Of a stretch of 52,071 nucleotides of DNA, positions 32,548-40,711 are shown in pieces (the stretch's first letter is position 1; the number at the start of each line of letters is the position of its first letter). Made by a program: the position numbers and the translations under genes. The notes under the pieces were generated by a model. That model was not told the origin of the DNA, made no database searches, and worked only from the letters and a program-made list of their open reading frames with translations. This DNA comes from Nocardia miyunensis NBRC 108239 (GTDB lineage: Bacteria; Actinomycetota; Actinomycetes; Mycobacteriales; Mycobacteriaceae). The DNA lies in the NCBI RefSeq assembly GCF_001613065.1, contig NZ_BDBQ01000107.1, forward strand, positions 1 through 52,071, given 5' to 3'.

Positions 32548-33759
32548 ATGCAGCTCACCCAGTCCAGCAAACTCGCGGGCGTGTCGTACGAGATTCGCGG
32601 GCCGGTGGCCGAACAGGCCGCGCGTCTGGAAGCCGAGGGTCATCACGTCATCAAACTCAACACCGGCAATCCGCTGCTGTTCGGCTTCGAGGCGCCCGCG
32701 GAAATCCTGCAGGACATGGTGCGCGCCCTGCCCTCCTCGAGCGGATACAGTTCGGCCAAGGGTCTGCTCCCGGCGCGGCGCGCGGTGGTGCAGTACTACC
32801 AGACCCTGGGCGTACACGGGGTCGACGTGGAGGAGGTGTTCCTGGGCAACGGCGTGTCCGAGCTGATCATGATGGCGTTGACCGCCCTGCTCGAAACCGG
32901 CGACGAAGTCCTGGTTCCCGCACCGGATTTCCCGCTGTGGACCGCCGCGACCACGCTCAACGGCGGGCGCGCGGTGCATTACGTGTGCGACGAGGGCGCG
33001 GACTGGTGTCCCGATCCAGCCGATATCGAAGCCAAGATCACCGACCGCACGCGCGCGATCGTGCTGATCAATCCGAACAACCCCACCGGCGCGGTGTACC
33101 CGCCCGAGGTCCTGCGCCCGATCCTGGACATCGCCCGCCGCCACAACCTGGTGGTGTTCTCCGACGAGATCTACGACAAGATCCTCTACGACGGGCTCAC
33201 CCACACCGCGACGGCCTCCCTGGCCCCGGATCTGCTGTGCCTGACCTTCTCCGGACTGTCCAAGGGATACCGGTGCGCCGGATTCCGCTCGGGCTGGCTC
33301 GTGGTGTCCGGCCCCACCCAGCACGCGGCCAGCTATCTCGAGGGGCTGACCATGCTCGCGGGCCTGCGGCTGTGTTCGAACGTCCCTGCGCAACAGGCGA
33401 TTCAGGCCGCGCTGGGCGGATATCAGAGCATCTACGACCTGACCCTGCCCGGCGGGCGACTGCGCGAACAACGTGACCGCGCCGTGGAGGCCCTGACCGC
33501 GATCCCGGGCGTGTCGTGCGTGCGACCCAAGGGCGCGCTGTACGCGTTCCCGCGCATGGATCCGGCCATGTACCCGATCCACGACGACGAACGATTCGTC
33601 CTGGATCTGCTGCTGCAGGAGAAGGTGCATATCGTGCAGGGAACCGGCTTCAACTGGCCGCGCCCGGACCATTTCCGCATCCTGACCCTGCCACACGCGG
33701 ACGACCTCGAAGCCGTCATCGAACGCATCGGCCGGTTCCTGTCCACCTACCGGCAGTAA
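32548..33759 (+). CDS. PLP-dependent aminotransferase, class I (AlaA-like)
   Basis: This 403-residue protein has the N-terminal RGPVAEQAARLEAEGHHVIK, GNPLLFGFEAPAE, INPNNPTGAVYPPEV near residue 173 (PLP contact Asn), FSDEIYDKILYDG near 205 and the PLP Lys in FSGLSKGYRCAGFRSGW near residue 238. The order matches AlaA/AlaC-type alanine aminotransferases that make alanine from pyruvate and glutamate. AGGAGGG precedes ATG 32548. It is divergent from an HxlR regulator, an unusual controller for a biosynthetic aminotransferase. Confidence 0.92.
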   Translation: MQLTQSSKLAGVSYEIRGPVAEQAARLEAEGHHVIKLNTGNPLLFGFEAPAEILQDMVRALPSSSGYSSAKGLLPARRAVVQYYQTLGVHGVDVEEVFLGNGVSELIMMALTALLETGDEVLVPAPDFPLWTAATTLNGGRAVHYVCDEGADWCPDPADIEAKITDRTRAIVLINPNNPTGAVYPPEVLRPILDIARRHNLVVFSDEIYDKILYDGLTHTATASLAPDLLCLTFSGLSKGYRCAGFRSGWLVVSGPTQHAASYLEGLTMLAGLRLCSNVPAQQAIQAALGGYQSIYDLTLPGGRLREQRDRAVEALTAIPGVSCVRPKGALYAFPRMDPAMYPIHDDERFVLDLLLQEKVHIVQGTGFNWPRPDHFRILTLPHADDLEAVIERIGRFLSTYRQ

Positions 33760-33928
33760 CTCCTCGGCTGCGGCCGAAGGATCGGCGAGGAACATACGCG
33801 CCTCGACGAGTCCGGCGTCGTCGCGGTTGCTCTGCCGAGGTTGGCCGAACCGAACCGTTACGGCCAGGCTGCACCGCCACGCGCGAGCGGCGCTGCGCCA
33901 TTCTGGGACGATGCCCACAGGCGTATAG

Positions 33929-34135
33929 CAGGGGAACTCACCGAAGACGCTCGCGCAGAACGGCAGCCGCGTCGCGCTGGCCGGAGCCGTCGGGCGGATC
34001 ACCGGATTCGCGCGCAGCGTGGCCCTGGGCGACGCCGTGGTCGGCGAGTCCTACAACGGCGCGAACACCCTGCCGAACATGGTGTACGAGTTACTGATCG
34101 GCGACGTGCTCAGAGTGCCGTGCTGGCGTTGCTGA
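33929..34135 (+). pseudogene. MurJ/MviN lipid II flippase N-terminal remnant
   Basis: Without a start codon (an in-frame TAG lies just before), this frame reads TLAQNGSRVALAGAVGRITG, FARSVALGDAVVG, ESYNGANTLPNMVYELLIGD. This matches the conserved beginning of MurJ (NGSxxAxASLxSRITGFxR, then DAYNxANTLPNxVFELLxG). The frame then breaks near 34110; one base off, ALLMRAER continues the family pattern. It is a fragment of about 70 residues of a protein normally over 500 long, clearly non-functional, sitting next to a tyrosine recombinase gene. Confidence 0.75.
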
Positions 34136-34229
34136 TGCGCGCCGAAAGATGTCCGCGTCCAGCCACATTCGGATTGCGATCGGGTGTGCGATCCGGGTTG
34201 GGCACGCTCGGCGGGGTACGGTGCGAACG

Positions 34230-35459
34230 ATGAACGGAGCAGCCGAATCCCCAGAGGATGGGCCGACGGGGCAGGTCGCGGTGCCCGAGCGGGTCCGGTC
34301 CGAGTTGCGGCGCGGGGTGCGCAGCGTGCTGGTGGATGCCGCCGCGCTGCGGCAGGTACGCGCACGGTTCGATGACGAGCAGGCCGCGGCGCTGGGACGG
34401 TACCTGGAGGCCTCTCAGTCCCCGAACACCGTGCGCGCGTACCGATCCGACTGGATCGCCTGGTCTGCGTGGTGTGCCACGGAGGGGCGCTGCGCGCTGC
34501 CCGCCGAGGCGCTGGACGTGGCGGTGTACCTGGCCGCCGCGGCCGACGCCCGCAAACCCGATGGCGCGTGGGCGTTCAGCGCGGCCACGCTGGAGCGCAA
34601 GAGTGCCGCGATCGCGGCCGTGCACGCCGCCAACGGGCTGGCCTCCCCCACCCGCACCGACGTGGTGCGCCTGACCCTGCGCGGTATCCGCCGCACCCGC
34701 CGCACCCAGCCGCGCCGCAAACGCCCGGTTCTATTGCACACCCTCGAACAACTCCTGCGCGGTCTGCCCGATCCGGGCTGGCCGGCCGAATCCGCCCGCC
34801 GCCGCGACGTGCTGGTCCTGCTGGTCGGATTCGCCGGTGCATTGCGGCGCAGCGAGATCGCGGGCCTGCGCATCGGTGATGTTCAAGTGCACACCGACCA
34901 CGCCACCGGCGAGCCGATCCTGCTGATCCAGTTGCCCGCCACCAAGACCGACCCCACCGGCGTCGCCGCCCAGCGCGTGGCCCTGCCCCGCGGAAAGCAC
35001 CCGCACACCTGCCCGGTGTGCGCGTTCGCGGATTGGATTCGCCTGCGCGAGGCCCACTTCCAGCACGGGCCCGGCGCACTGCCCGCCTGGCTCGAGCGCA
35101 TCCCCGCCGCGGATCCCGCGATCCACCGCTGTCACGGATTCACCGGCACCACCATCACCGATCCGGACCTGCCGCTGTTCCCGGCGGTGTCGCGGCACGG
35201 CGGCATCGGCGCGACACCCATGTCCGGGCGCGCGGTCGCCGAGTTGGTCAAACGCTACGCCGCCCGCGCCGGACTGGATCCGTCCCTGTTCTCGGGACAT
35301 TCCCTGCGCGCCGGATTCGCCACCCAGGCCGCCCTCGGCGGCGCGAGCGACCGCGAGATCATGCGCCAGGGCCGCTGGTCCAACCCACGCACCGTGCACG
35401 GCTACATCCGCACCGCCAACCCCCTCGAGGACAACGCGGTGACCCGCTTGGGCCTGTGA
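34230..35459 (+). CDS. Tyrosine recombinase / site-specific integrase
   Basis: This 409-residue protein has the core-binding domain SPNTVRAYRSDWIAWSAWC near residue 65 and the catalytic domain with Arg in FAGALRRSEIAGLRI, H-x-x-R in SGHSLRAGFATQAA near residue 355, a GRWSNPRTVHGYIR segment with the second His/Trp position and the nucleophile Tyr. It cuts and rejoins DNA at paired sites. No obvious att repeats border it, but it follows a MurJ fragment, suggesting a decayed integrated element. ATG 34230 has a weak ribosome site. Confidence 0.92.
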   Translation: MNGAAESPEDGPTGQVAVPERVRSELRRGVRSVLVDAAALRQVRARFDDEQAAALGRYLEASQSPNTVRAYRSDWIAWSAWCATEGRCALPAEALDVAVYLAAAADARKPDGAWAFSAATLERKSAAIAAVHAANGLASPTRTDVVRLTLRGIRRTRRTQPRRKRPVLLHTLEQLLRGLPDPGWPAESARRRDVLVLLVGFAGALRRSEIAGLRIGDVQVHTDHATGEPILLIQLPATKTDPTGVAAQRVALPRGKHPHTCPVCAFADWIRLREAHFQHGPGALPAWLERIPAADPAIHRCHGFTGTTITDPDLPLFPAVSRHGGIGATPMSGRAVAELVKRYAARAGLDPSLFSGHSLRAGFATQAALGGASDREIMRQGRWSNPRTVHGYIRTANPLEDNAVTRLGL

Positions 35460-35814
35460 TCCGCGATCCCGAGGAAGGTCACCCGTGCTCATCCAGCGAC
35501 CGCGCGTTCACGAATTCCTCGCCGCGACAGGGGAATCCGCTGACGGGCCGGGTTTCATCGTCTCGATCGAGCCGTAGAATCGCGCCGAAACCCAGTGCCC
35601 GCACCACGCGCGCGCACCACCCATTTCACCGGCGAGCCACTCGAACTCATCCCGGCAACCGAAGACGACGAAAGCACCCCGAAAACACCTCTGAGCGCCA
35701 CGCCGGTTCACAGACTGCGGGTCCCACCGACGCTCGAGGCGGGGCAGGCACGTCTCCGGATGCCCGCGCGACGCTGGGCCGGTCGTCACACGCGGGCGTC
35801 CAGATCACCGGTGA
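35460..35814. other. Intergenic stretch, nothing identified
   Basis: This 355-bp stretch after the recombinase shows no convincing ORF, RNA gene or clear attachment repeat. Confidence 0.45.
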
Positions 35815-36696
35815 TCAGTCGGTGTAGTAACCGGCCTCGAGATCCTCGAGCAGGGTGGGGCCGGTCGGCTTCCAGTCCATGAGCGCGCGGGTCGCTTCCG
35901 CGGAGGCGGGCTGGTCACCGCCGAGCAAGTCCCCGAACACGCCGAGTTGTTCGGGGTCGACGGCTCCAGCCGGGAGTCCGGTCTTCGCTGCGATGACCTC
36001 CGCCACCCGGCGCATCGGTACGCCTTCCTCGCCGACGGCGTGCAGCACCGCACCGGCGGGAGCCTGCTCGAGAGCCAGGTGGAACAGGCGGGCGGCGTCG
36101 CTGATGTGCACCGCTGGCCAGCGATTGCGGCCGTCGCCGACATACGCGGAGGTGCCCAGCTTGCGGGCCAGGTCCACCAGCACGGCGATCAGGCCGTTGC
36201 GGTCACCGGCGCCGTGGACCGAGCGCGGCATCCGGACCAGTCCCGAGCGGATGCCACGGTCGGCCAGCGCCAGGACCGCCCGCGCGGTTCGGCCGCGGAC
36301 TCCAGCGGGCCCGGCGGCGTCCAGGTGATCGTTCTCGGTCGCGAATCGGCCTGCCAGGATCGGTGTCCCGGAGGCGGCGATGAACGCTTTCCCGCTTCCG
36401 GCCAGCGTCCGCGCGATCGTGTCCAGCAACGCGACCTCGTTGTCCACGGCGGCCTCGAACTCGGCGAAGTCCAGACTGAAGGCCAGGTGCGCGACCGCGT
36501 CGGCCTTCGCTGCCTCGGCCACGATCAGATCGTGGCCGGACATGTCGCCGAGCACCGCCGTGCCGCCGAAGCCCCTGATCTTCTCCGCCGAGGCCGCCGA
36601 GCGAGCCAGACCGACGACGTCGTGACCCGCCGCGATCAGCTCGCGGCTCAGAGCGGTTCCGATCCAACCGGATGCACCGGTGATGAAGACGCGCAT
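35815..36696 (-). CDS. NAD-dependent epimerase/dehydratase-like extended SDR
   Basis: This 293-residue protein has the NAD-binding motif RVFITGASGWIGTALSRELI at the N-terminus, VVGLARS, LGDMSGHD and AVAHLAFSLDF near residue 68. The Tyr of the usual YxxxK is not evident: the region reads GVRGRTARAVLAL, so this is an atypical member whose activity is uncertain. It is divergent from a TetR regulator with two 21-bp operators between, so it is probably inducible. Confidence 0.87.
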   Translation of the reverse strand: MRVFITGASGWIGTALSRELIAAGHDVVGLARSAASAEKIRGFGGTAVLGDMSGHDLIVAEAAKADAVAHLAFSLDFAEFEAAVDNEVALLDTIARTLAGSGKAFIAASGTPILAGRFATENDHLDAAGPAGVRGRTARAVLALADRGIRSGLVRMPRSVHGAGDRNGLIAVLVDLARKLGTSAYVGDGRNRWPAVHISDAARLFHLALEQAPAGAVLHAVGEEGVPMRRVAEVIAAKTGLPAGAVDPEQLGVFGDLLGGDQPASAEATRALMDWKPTGPTLLEDLEAGYYTD

Positions 36697-36744
36697 ATTG
36701 CTTTCCGTTCGCGATGAGGTCGGCTTGCCGCCGAACGTTCCAAG

Positions 36745-36795
36745 TGATGTGACTGAGTAACATCAGCCTAGCGGTGATATGACCGAGTCACATCA
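36745..36795. promoter_or_regulatory. Two 21-bp TetR operators, 30 bp centre to centre
   Basis: Site 1 is 36745-36765 (TGATGTGACT-G-AGTAACATCA) and site 2 is 36775-36795 (TGATATGACC-G-AGTCACATCA). Both share TGATRTGAC half-sites and lie between the divergent epimerase-like and TetR genes. Confidence 0.85.
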
Positions 36796-36809
36796 TTTAG
36801 GATGTGCGT

Positions 36810-37490
36810 ATGGGCCGCTGGGAACCGGACGCGCGCGGCAGGCTACTGCGCGCCGCACTGGAACTGTTCACCGAGCACGGTTACGACGCGACGACCACAG
36901 CCCAGATCGCCGAACGCGCCGGACTCACCAAAACCACGCTGTTCCGCCTCTTCCCGGACAAACGCGAGATCATCTTCCAAGGACAGGGCGCCCTCGTCGC
37001 ACTAGTGACAGCCGGCGTCCAGGACGCCCCCGCGGATGCGCCCCCGGCGGAGCTGATCGCCGCGGGCCTGCGCGCGCTGTCCAGCACACACACCCAGCAG
37101 CGCCGCGACACCGGACGCACCTTGGACCCGATCATCGCCTCGAGCGAGGAACTGCGCGAACGCGCGATCTTCAAACGCTCGGCCATCACCTCGGCGTTCG
37201 AACAAGCGCTGGCAGACCGGATCGGCGACACCCGCCTGGCCGCTCTGCTCGCGGATACGGCGATACGCGCCTACTACTCCGGCTACGAGACCTGGGTCGC
37301 CGCCGACGACGAGCGCACACTCGCCGACCACGTCTTCGATGAACTGGCCGCGTACCAGGACACCATGCGAACCACGTGCGCGACACTGCCGGAGCGATCA
37401 CCCGTTCCCGATCCGCCCGTCGAATACCGCACGGCGGCAATACCAGGGGTTCCGGTAGTAACCGCCGAAAAACCAACGGATATGGCGTAG
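36810..37490 (+). CDS. TetR family regulator whose 3' end is overwritten by a transposon
   Basis: This 226-residue protein has its HTH at residues 8-55 (GRLLRAALELFTEHGYDATT, AGLTKTTLFRLFPDKREIIF). The helical domain is complete to about residue 200. Codons from 37446 onward, including the TAG stop at 37488, lie inside the left inverted repeat of the Tn3-family transposon, so the last 14 residues (GVPVVTAEKPTDMA) are transposon-derived. Joining the target site back together would leave the frame open for about 100 more codons, antisense to the MBL gene. DNA binding should be intact. Likely target: the divergent epimerase-like gene. Confidence 0.88.
   Translation: MGRWEPDARGRLLRAALELFTEHGYDATTTAQIAERAGLTKTTLFRLFPDKREIIFQGQGALVALVTAGVQDAPADAPPAELIAAGLRALSSTHTQQRRDTGRTLDPIIASSEELRERAIFKRSAITSAFEQALADRIGDTRLAALLADTAIRAYYSGYETWVAADDERTLADHVFDELAAYQDTMRTTCATLPERSPVPDPPVEYRTAAIPGVPVVTAEKPTDMA
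37441..37445. repeat. Target-site duplication, left copy (TACCA)
   Basis: TACCA directly precedes the GGGG end of the left inverted repeat and is repeated exactly at 46291-46295. Five-bp duplications are the signature of Tn3-family insertion. Confidence 0.95.
37446..37484 (+). repeat. Left terminal inverted repeat (39 bp)
   Basis: It begins GGGGTTCCGGTAGTAACCGC. It matches the right end (46252-46290) over 39 bp with one mismatch (C/T at position 17). The GGGG start and roughly 38-bp length are typical of Tn3-family ends. Confidence 0.95.
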
Positions 37491-38242
37491 CTGCTGGTCA
37501 GCGACGGTTGGTGTCCGGGCCGAGTAGCGCGGTGAGCTCGCGCATCGCGTGCGGGGATGGTTTGAAGTAGCGGCGCAGGTTCTCGGCTTTGCGGTGGCGG
37601 GACTTGGCCATCAGTTCCAGCAGGCTGGCCCCGGATTCGCCGAGGTGGGTCAGGCCGGAGTGGCGCAGTTCGTGTAGATCCCAGCCGGTCCCGGTCCCGT
37701 CGACGGCGGTGGCGGTGGCGAGCAGGTCGCGGGCTTGGTCGTAGGACAGCCGAGCCAGTCCGGTGTCGGGGCAGACGTCACGCTCGCCGAGGTACTTGCC
37801 GGGCCCCGGGCGGCGGTGGCCCACGAACACCGGGCCGCAGGTTCGGCCGCGGATCAGCCGGGCGGTGCCGGCGTCCCAGTACACGGTCTCAAGGACGTGT
37901 TCGTGGTGCGCGGCGCCCCTCCGACGGGTGCGGGGTTTGGCGCTTTTGGGCTTCACCGGCGCGCTGCGGGCGGCCAGGTCGAGGTCTTCGATGTTGAGCT
38001 GGAGCAGTTCCTCGGCGCGGGCGCAGGTTTCGTACAGCATCCGCCACAGCGTCTTCTCCCGCACGTGGATCTCTCGGCGGCCGATGAGTCGATCGATCGC
38101 CGTCCGAGAGCGGACCGGAGTATCGGAGTCCGGCGGCGTCGACCGCCCGGCCGACACGGGAACCTGGGGTGCGGTCCAGCCCTGCTCGGAGCACCAGCTC
38201 AGCCATTTACCGACCGCGGCGCGACGGGCGTTCCAGGTGTTG

Positions 38243-38278
38243 ACCGCCGCGGCGCCCCACACCGCCGCGGCGCCCCAC
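38243..38278. repeat. 18-bp perfect tandem duplication in the recombinase gene
   Basis: ACCGCCGCGGCGCCCCAC occurs at 38243-38260 and again at 38261-38278. In the recombinase frame it repeats six residues (GAAAVW, GAAAV), an in-frame slippage product. Confidence 0.9.
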
Positions 38279-38527
38279 AGCGATTCCAGTGCGGCGCCGA
38301 TCTCGGCGTCGGTGACCGAGCCCAGGGCGCGGCTGGGCCCGATCAGCCCGTCCGGGCGCGGCCGTCGATCTGGTCGACGGTCTTGACGATGGCGATGCCT
38401 TAGGAGCGGCGGGTGTTCGCCGGGCCGATCGTGTCGAGGAACGCTTCGGCGGCGGTGCGCAGGGTGCGGGTCGGCGCGGTGCGCAGCCGGGTCACTTTCG
38501 CGGCGATCGGTTCCCCGTTTCCGACTT

Positions 38528-38538
38528 GCCCCGGATAA
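38528..38538. repeat. Third copy of the core-site arm (GCCCCGGATAA)
   Basis: GCCCCGGATAA repeats the left arm of the core site (ACCCCGGATAA at 38595-38605) in the same orientation, 67 bp away, inside the recombinase 5' coding region. It resembles the accessory direct repeats of TnpI resolution sites. Confidence 0.6.
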
Positions 38539-38593
38539 CGGGGTCGCTTCGCGTAGGCGCGGCGGCGGGTCCGCCGCAGGTCGGGTCTCACGA

Positions 38594-38624
38594 TACCCCG
38601 GATAACAGACCATTATCCGGGGTA
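38594..38624. repeat. Candidate tyrosine-recombinase core site (12-bp arms, 7-bp spacer)
   Basis: TACCCCGGATAA (38594-38605), spacer CAGACCA and TTATCCGGGGTA (38613-38624) form a perfect inverted repeat with lox/IRS geometry, 3 bp upstream of the recombinase start. It is the likely cointegrate-resolution site of the transposon and possibly the operator of the recombinase gene. Confidence 0.82.
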
Positions 38625-38638
38625 GTGATTGCGGTGGG

Positions 38639-39496
38639 TCAGTTGCCGCTGTAGACGGGAAAGACGCTGTGCTCGCCGTAGTCGCGGGCGCGCAAGTTTC
38701 GCAGGACGCCCATGTCGTTGTCGGTGATCTCGAAGTCGAGTTGGGCGTTGCTGCGCATGTGGTCGGTGTTGGCGGTCTTGGGCAGTGAGACGGTTCCCAG
38801 TTGCAGGGTGTATCGGATGCACAGCTGTGGAACGCTCACCCCGTACCGATCGGCCATCGCCGCGACGTCGGGATTGTTCAGGATTTCCCCGTGGGCGATG
38901 GGTGAGTACGCCTCGACGAGGATGTTGTTGTCCTCGCAGTACGCGATCAGCTCGGTCGGGGTGTTCCCCGCGTGGACGAGCAGCTGGTTCACCTGCGGGG
39001 TGACGGTGCAGGCCGAGAGGATGTTGTCGAGGTCGTGCTGCTCGAAGTTGGAGACGCCGATCGAGCGGAGTTTGCCGGCCTGGTAGGCGTTTTCGAGCGC
39101 ACGCCATGCCTCGCGGTTGCCCTCGGTGTAGTCACCACCGCGGAAGTCGTTCCACGGCTGGGGACTGTGGATCAGCATCAGGTCGATGTGGTCGAGCCCG
39201 AGGGTGGCCAGGGAGCCGTCGATCGCGGCGACCGCTCGGTCGTAGTCCTTGATCTCGGCGGCGAGCTTGGTGGACACGAACAGGTCCTCGCGCGGGATGC
39301 CGCCGCCGCGGACCCCTTCGCCGACGCCGCGCTCGTTGCCGTATGCCTGCGCGGTGTCGATGTTGCGGTAGCCGATCTCGATCGCCGACTTGATTGCGTC
39401 GGCGGCGGAGTCGTCGTCGATGAACCAGGTGCCCAGGCCCAGCTTCGGGATCTCGACACCGTTGGACAGGGTGTAGGTCTCGGTCAGGATAGTCAT
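38639..39496 (-). CDS. Aldo/keto reductase (2,5-diketogluconate-reductase type), transposon cargo
   Basis: This 285-residue protein has GLGTWFIDDDSAADAIKSAI near residue 20, catalytic Asp/Tyr in NIDTAQAYGNERGVG near residue 46, Lys in FVSTKLA near 75 and His in DLMLIHSPQPW near 108, so the D-Y-K-H tetrad is complete. It is an NADPH-dependent carbonyl reductase of AKR3/5 type. It is the last gene of the five-gene cargo operon; ATG 39496 overlaps the cupin stop (ATGA). Likely detoxifies aldehydes or ketones (inference). Confidence 0.93.
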   Translation of the reverse strand: MTILTETYTLSNGVEIPKLGLGTWFIDDDSAADAIKSAIEIGYRNIDTAQAYGNERGVGEGVRGGGIPREDLFVSTKLAAEIKDYDRAVAAIDGSLATLGLDHIDLMLIHSPQPWNDFRGGDYTEGNREAWRALENAYQAGKLRSIGVSNFEQHDLDNILSACTVTPQVNQLLVHAGNTPTELIAYCEDNNILVEAYSPIAHGEILNNPDVAAMADRYGVSVPQLCIRYTLQLGTVSLPKTANTDHMRSNAQLDFEITDNDMGVLRNLRARDYGEHSVFPVYSGN

Positions 39497-39930
39497 GCGT
39501 TGTCTCCGTTCGTCGTCGGCAGCTCGCCGTACACCTCGTCGGTGACCGGTTCGAGCCATTCGTTGCTGACGTTGTGGCCCGGGGTGATGAAGGCGAGGTG
39601 GGAGAACCACGAGTCGGCCTTGGCCCCGTGCCAGTGCTTGGTGCCCGCCGGGACGCGGATCGTCGTTCCCGGCTCCATACTGACCGGTTCCTCGCCGTGG
39701 GCCTGGTACCAGCCCGACCCGGCCGTGCACAGCAGGATCTGGTCGCCGCCGCCGTCCGCGCCGTGGTGGATGTGCCAGTTGTTGCGGCAGCCGGGCTCGA
39801 AGGTGATGTTGGCGACGGGAACGCTCCCACCGGTCAACGGCGCGTTGTAGCTCTGGCCGATGAAGTACTGCGCGTAGGCGTCGTTGGTCTCCCCGATCGG
39901 AAAGATCTGGTCGAATCCGTTGGTGCTCAC
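39493..39930 (-). CDS. Cupin-domain protein, transposon cargo
   Basis: This 145-residue single cupin has metal-ligand motif 1 in NNWHIHHGADGGGDQILLCT near residue 53 and motif 2 in VPAGTKHWHGA near residue 95. GTG 39930 is preferred because AGGAG lies 5 nt upstream; ATG 39951 is an in-frame alternative. Cupins of this type often sit beside carboxymuconolactone-decarboxylase-like proteins and AKRs in actinobacterial and proteobacterial clusters. It lies 38 bp from the CMD gene and overlaps the AKR gene. Confidence 0.9.
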   Translation of the reverse strand: MSTNGFDQIFPIGETNDAYAQYFIGQSYNAPLTGGSVPVANITFEPGCRNNWHIHHGADGGGDQILLCTAGSGWYQAHGEEPVSMEPGTTIRVPAGTKHWHGAKADSWFSHLAFITPGHNVSNEWLEPVTDEVYGELPTTNGDNA

Positions 39931-39968
39931 GGTGTCTCCTGTTCTGTTCATCCTGGATGGCGTGTTCT

Positions 39969-40298
39969 TCAGTGGTCGAAGACCTGTTTGGCGACGGTCA
40001 TCGCGCTCATGCCGTTGGGCCAGCCGGTGTAGAAGGCGAGGTGGGTGATCGCTTCTTTCAGCTCCGTCTCGGTGACGCCGTTGCGGCGGGCGTAGTCGAG
40101 GTGGAAGGTGAGCTGATCGGTTTTGCCCATCGCGGTGAGCGCGGCGACGGTGATCAGGCTGCGGTCACGTTTGGGCAGGCCCTCGCGTTCCCACACCTCG
40201 TCGAACAGGACCTTGTCGGTGTAGTGGACCAGGCCGGGCGCGAAGTCACCGAACGCGCGCTGCCCGCCCTTCCAGCCGGTGTTCTGTTCCTCGGTCAT
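39969..40298 (-). CDS. Carboxymuconolactone-decarboxylase-like (CMD) protein, transposon cargo
   Basis: This 109-residue all-helical protein contains LITVAALTAMGKTDQLTFHL near residue 47 and AITHLAFYTGWPNGMSAMTV near residue 85, typical of gamma-carboxymuconolactone decarboxylase relatives. The AhpD-type Cys-x-x-Cys is absent, so it is not a peroxidase of that kind. The substrate is unknown. ATG 40298 overlaps the DUF2255 stop (ATGA), so it is translationally coupled. Confidence 0.92.
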   Translation of the reverse strand: MTEEQNTGWKGGQRAFGDFAPGLVHYTDKVLFDEVWEREGLPKRDRSLITVAALTAMGKTDQLTFHLDYARRNGVTETELKEAITHLAFYTGWPNGMSAMTVAKQVFDH

Positions 40299-40711
40299 GA
40301 CTGCTTCCTTTCGTGGTGTTGCGCTGTCGTGGTTCGGGGGTCGAGCCGAAGGGTGGCCGCGACGGCGGTGTCTGTGAGCATCGGGCGCAGGTAGCTGTCG
40401 CTGTAGCGGGCGTACTTGGCACGGTAGGCGGCATCAACCGCCGTGCGCGCGCCAGGATCGGGCTCGGCGAACCTGACATCCTGGTCGATGGCATCGGCGT
40501 GGATGCGGCCTGCGGGATTGCGGCACGCGTGCTGGTACCAGGCGCCGTCGGTGCCGCGGTAGGAGCGCACATACAGGCTCCCGTCGGCGGCGACGATCCA
40601 GATCGGCACGAACCCTCGCAGTGTCCCGTCGGCGCGGCGGGTGCTGATCCGGATTTCCTCAGTGTCACCCCAGCGGGCGAGATCGGCTGGTATCCATGTG
40701 GTTTCGGTCAT
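40295..40711 (-). CDS. DUF2255 family protein (split-barrel, PNPOx-like), transposon cargo
   Basis: This 138-residue protein has ISTRRADGTLRGFVPIWIVA near residue 22 and LYVRSYRGTDGAWYQHACRN near residue 46, as in DUF2255 proteins with a flavin-reductase-like split barrel. A flavin or F420 cofactor is possible. Start and stop overlap the MFS and CMD genes by ATGA, placing it second in the operon. No biochemical role is established. Confidence 0.88.
   Translation of the reverse strand: MTETTWIPADLARWGDTEEIRISTRRADGTLRGFVPIWIVAADGSLYVRSYRGTDGAWYQHACRNPAGRIHADAIDQDVRFAEPDPGARTAVDAAYRAKYARYSDSYLRPMLTDTAVAATLRLDPRTTTAQHHERKQS

Larger units (their letters stand above)
37498..38591 (-). pseudogene. 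Transposon tyrosine recombinase (TnpI-like), damaged
   Basis: The intact C-terminal part carries Arg (ETCARAEELLQLNIEDLDL), H-x-x-R (WDLHELRHSGLTHLGESGA), a late His/Lys (MAKSRHRKAENL) and the nucleophile Tyr (RRYFKPSPHAM), so it is a tyrosine recombinase. The N-terminus, read from GTG 38591 (RPDLRRTRRRAYAKRPRYPG and onward to FLDTIGPANTRRS), hits TAA at 38402-38400. The matching frame continues GIAIVKTVDQIDGRA before a shift near 38355 into the main frame. An 18-bp tandem duplication adds six residues. Role when intact: resolve transposition cointegrates at the adjacent core site. Confidence 0.82.

Noticed and set aside
37498..38613. Intact 371-residue recombinase read from ATG 38613
   Set aside because: Its first 90 residues are Arg/Pro-rich and unlike a core-binding domain, while another frame from GTG 38591 gives a sensible N-terminus; the gene is better read as damaged.
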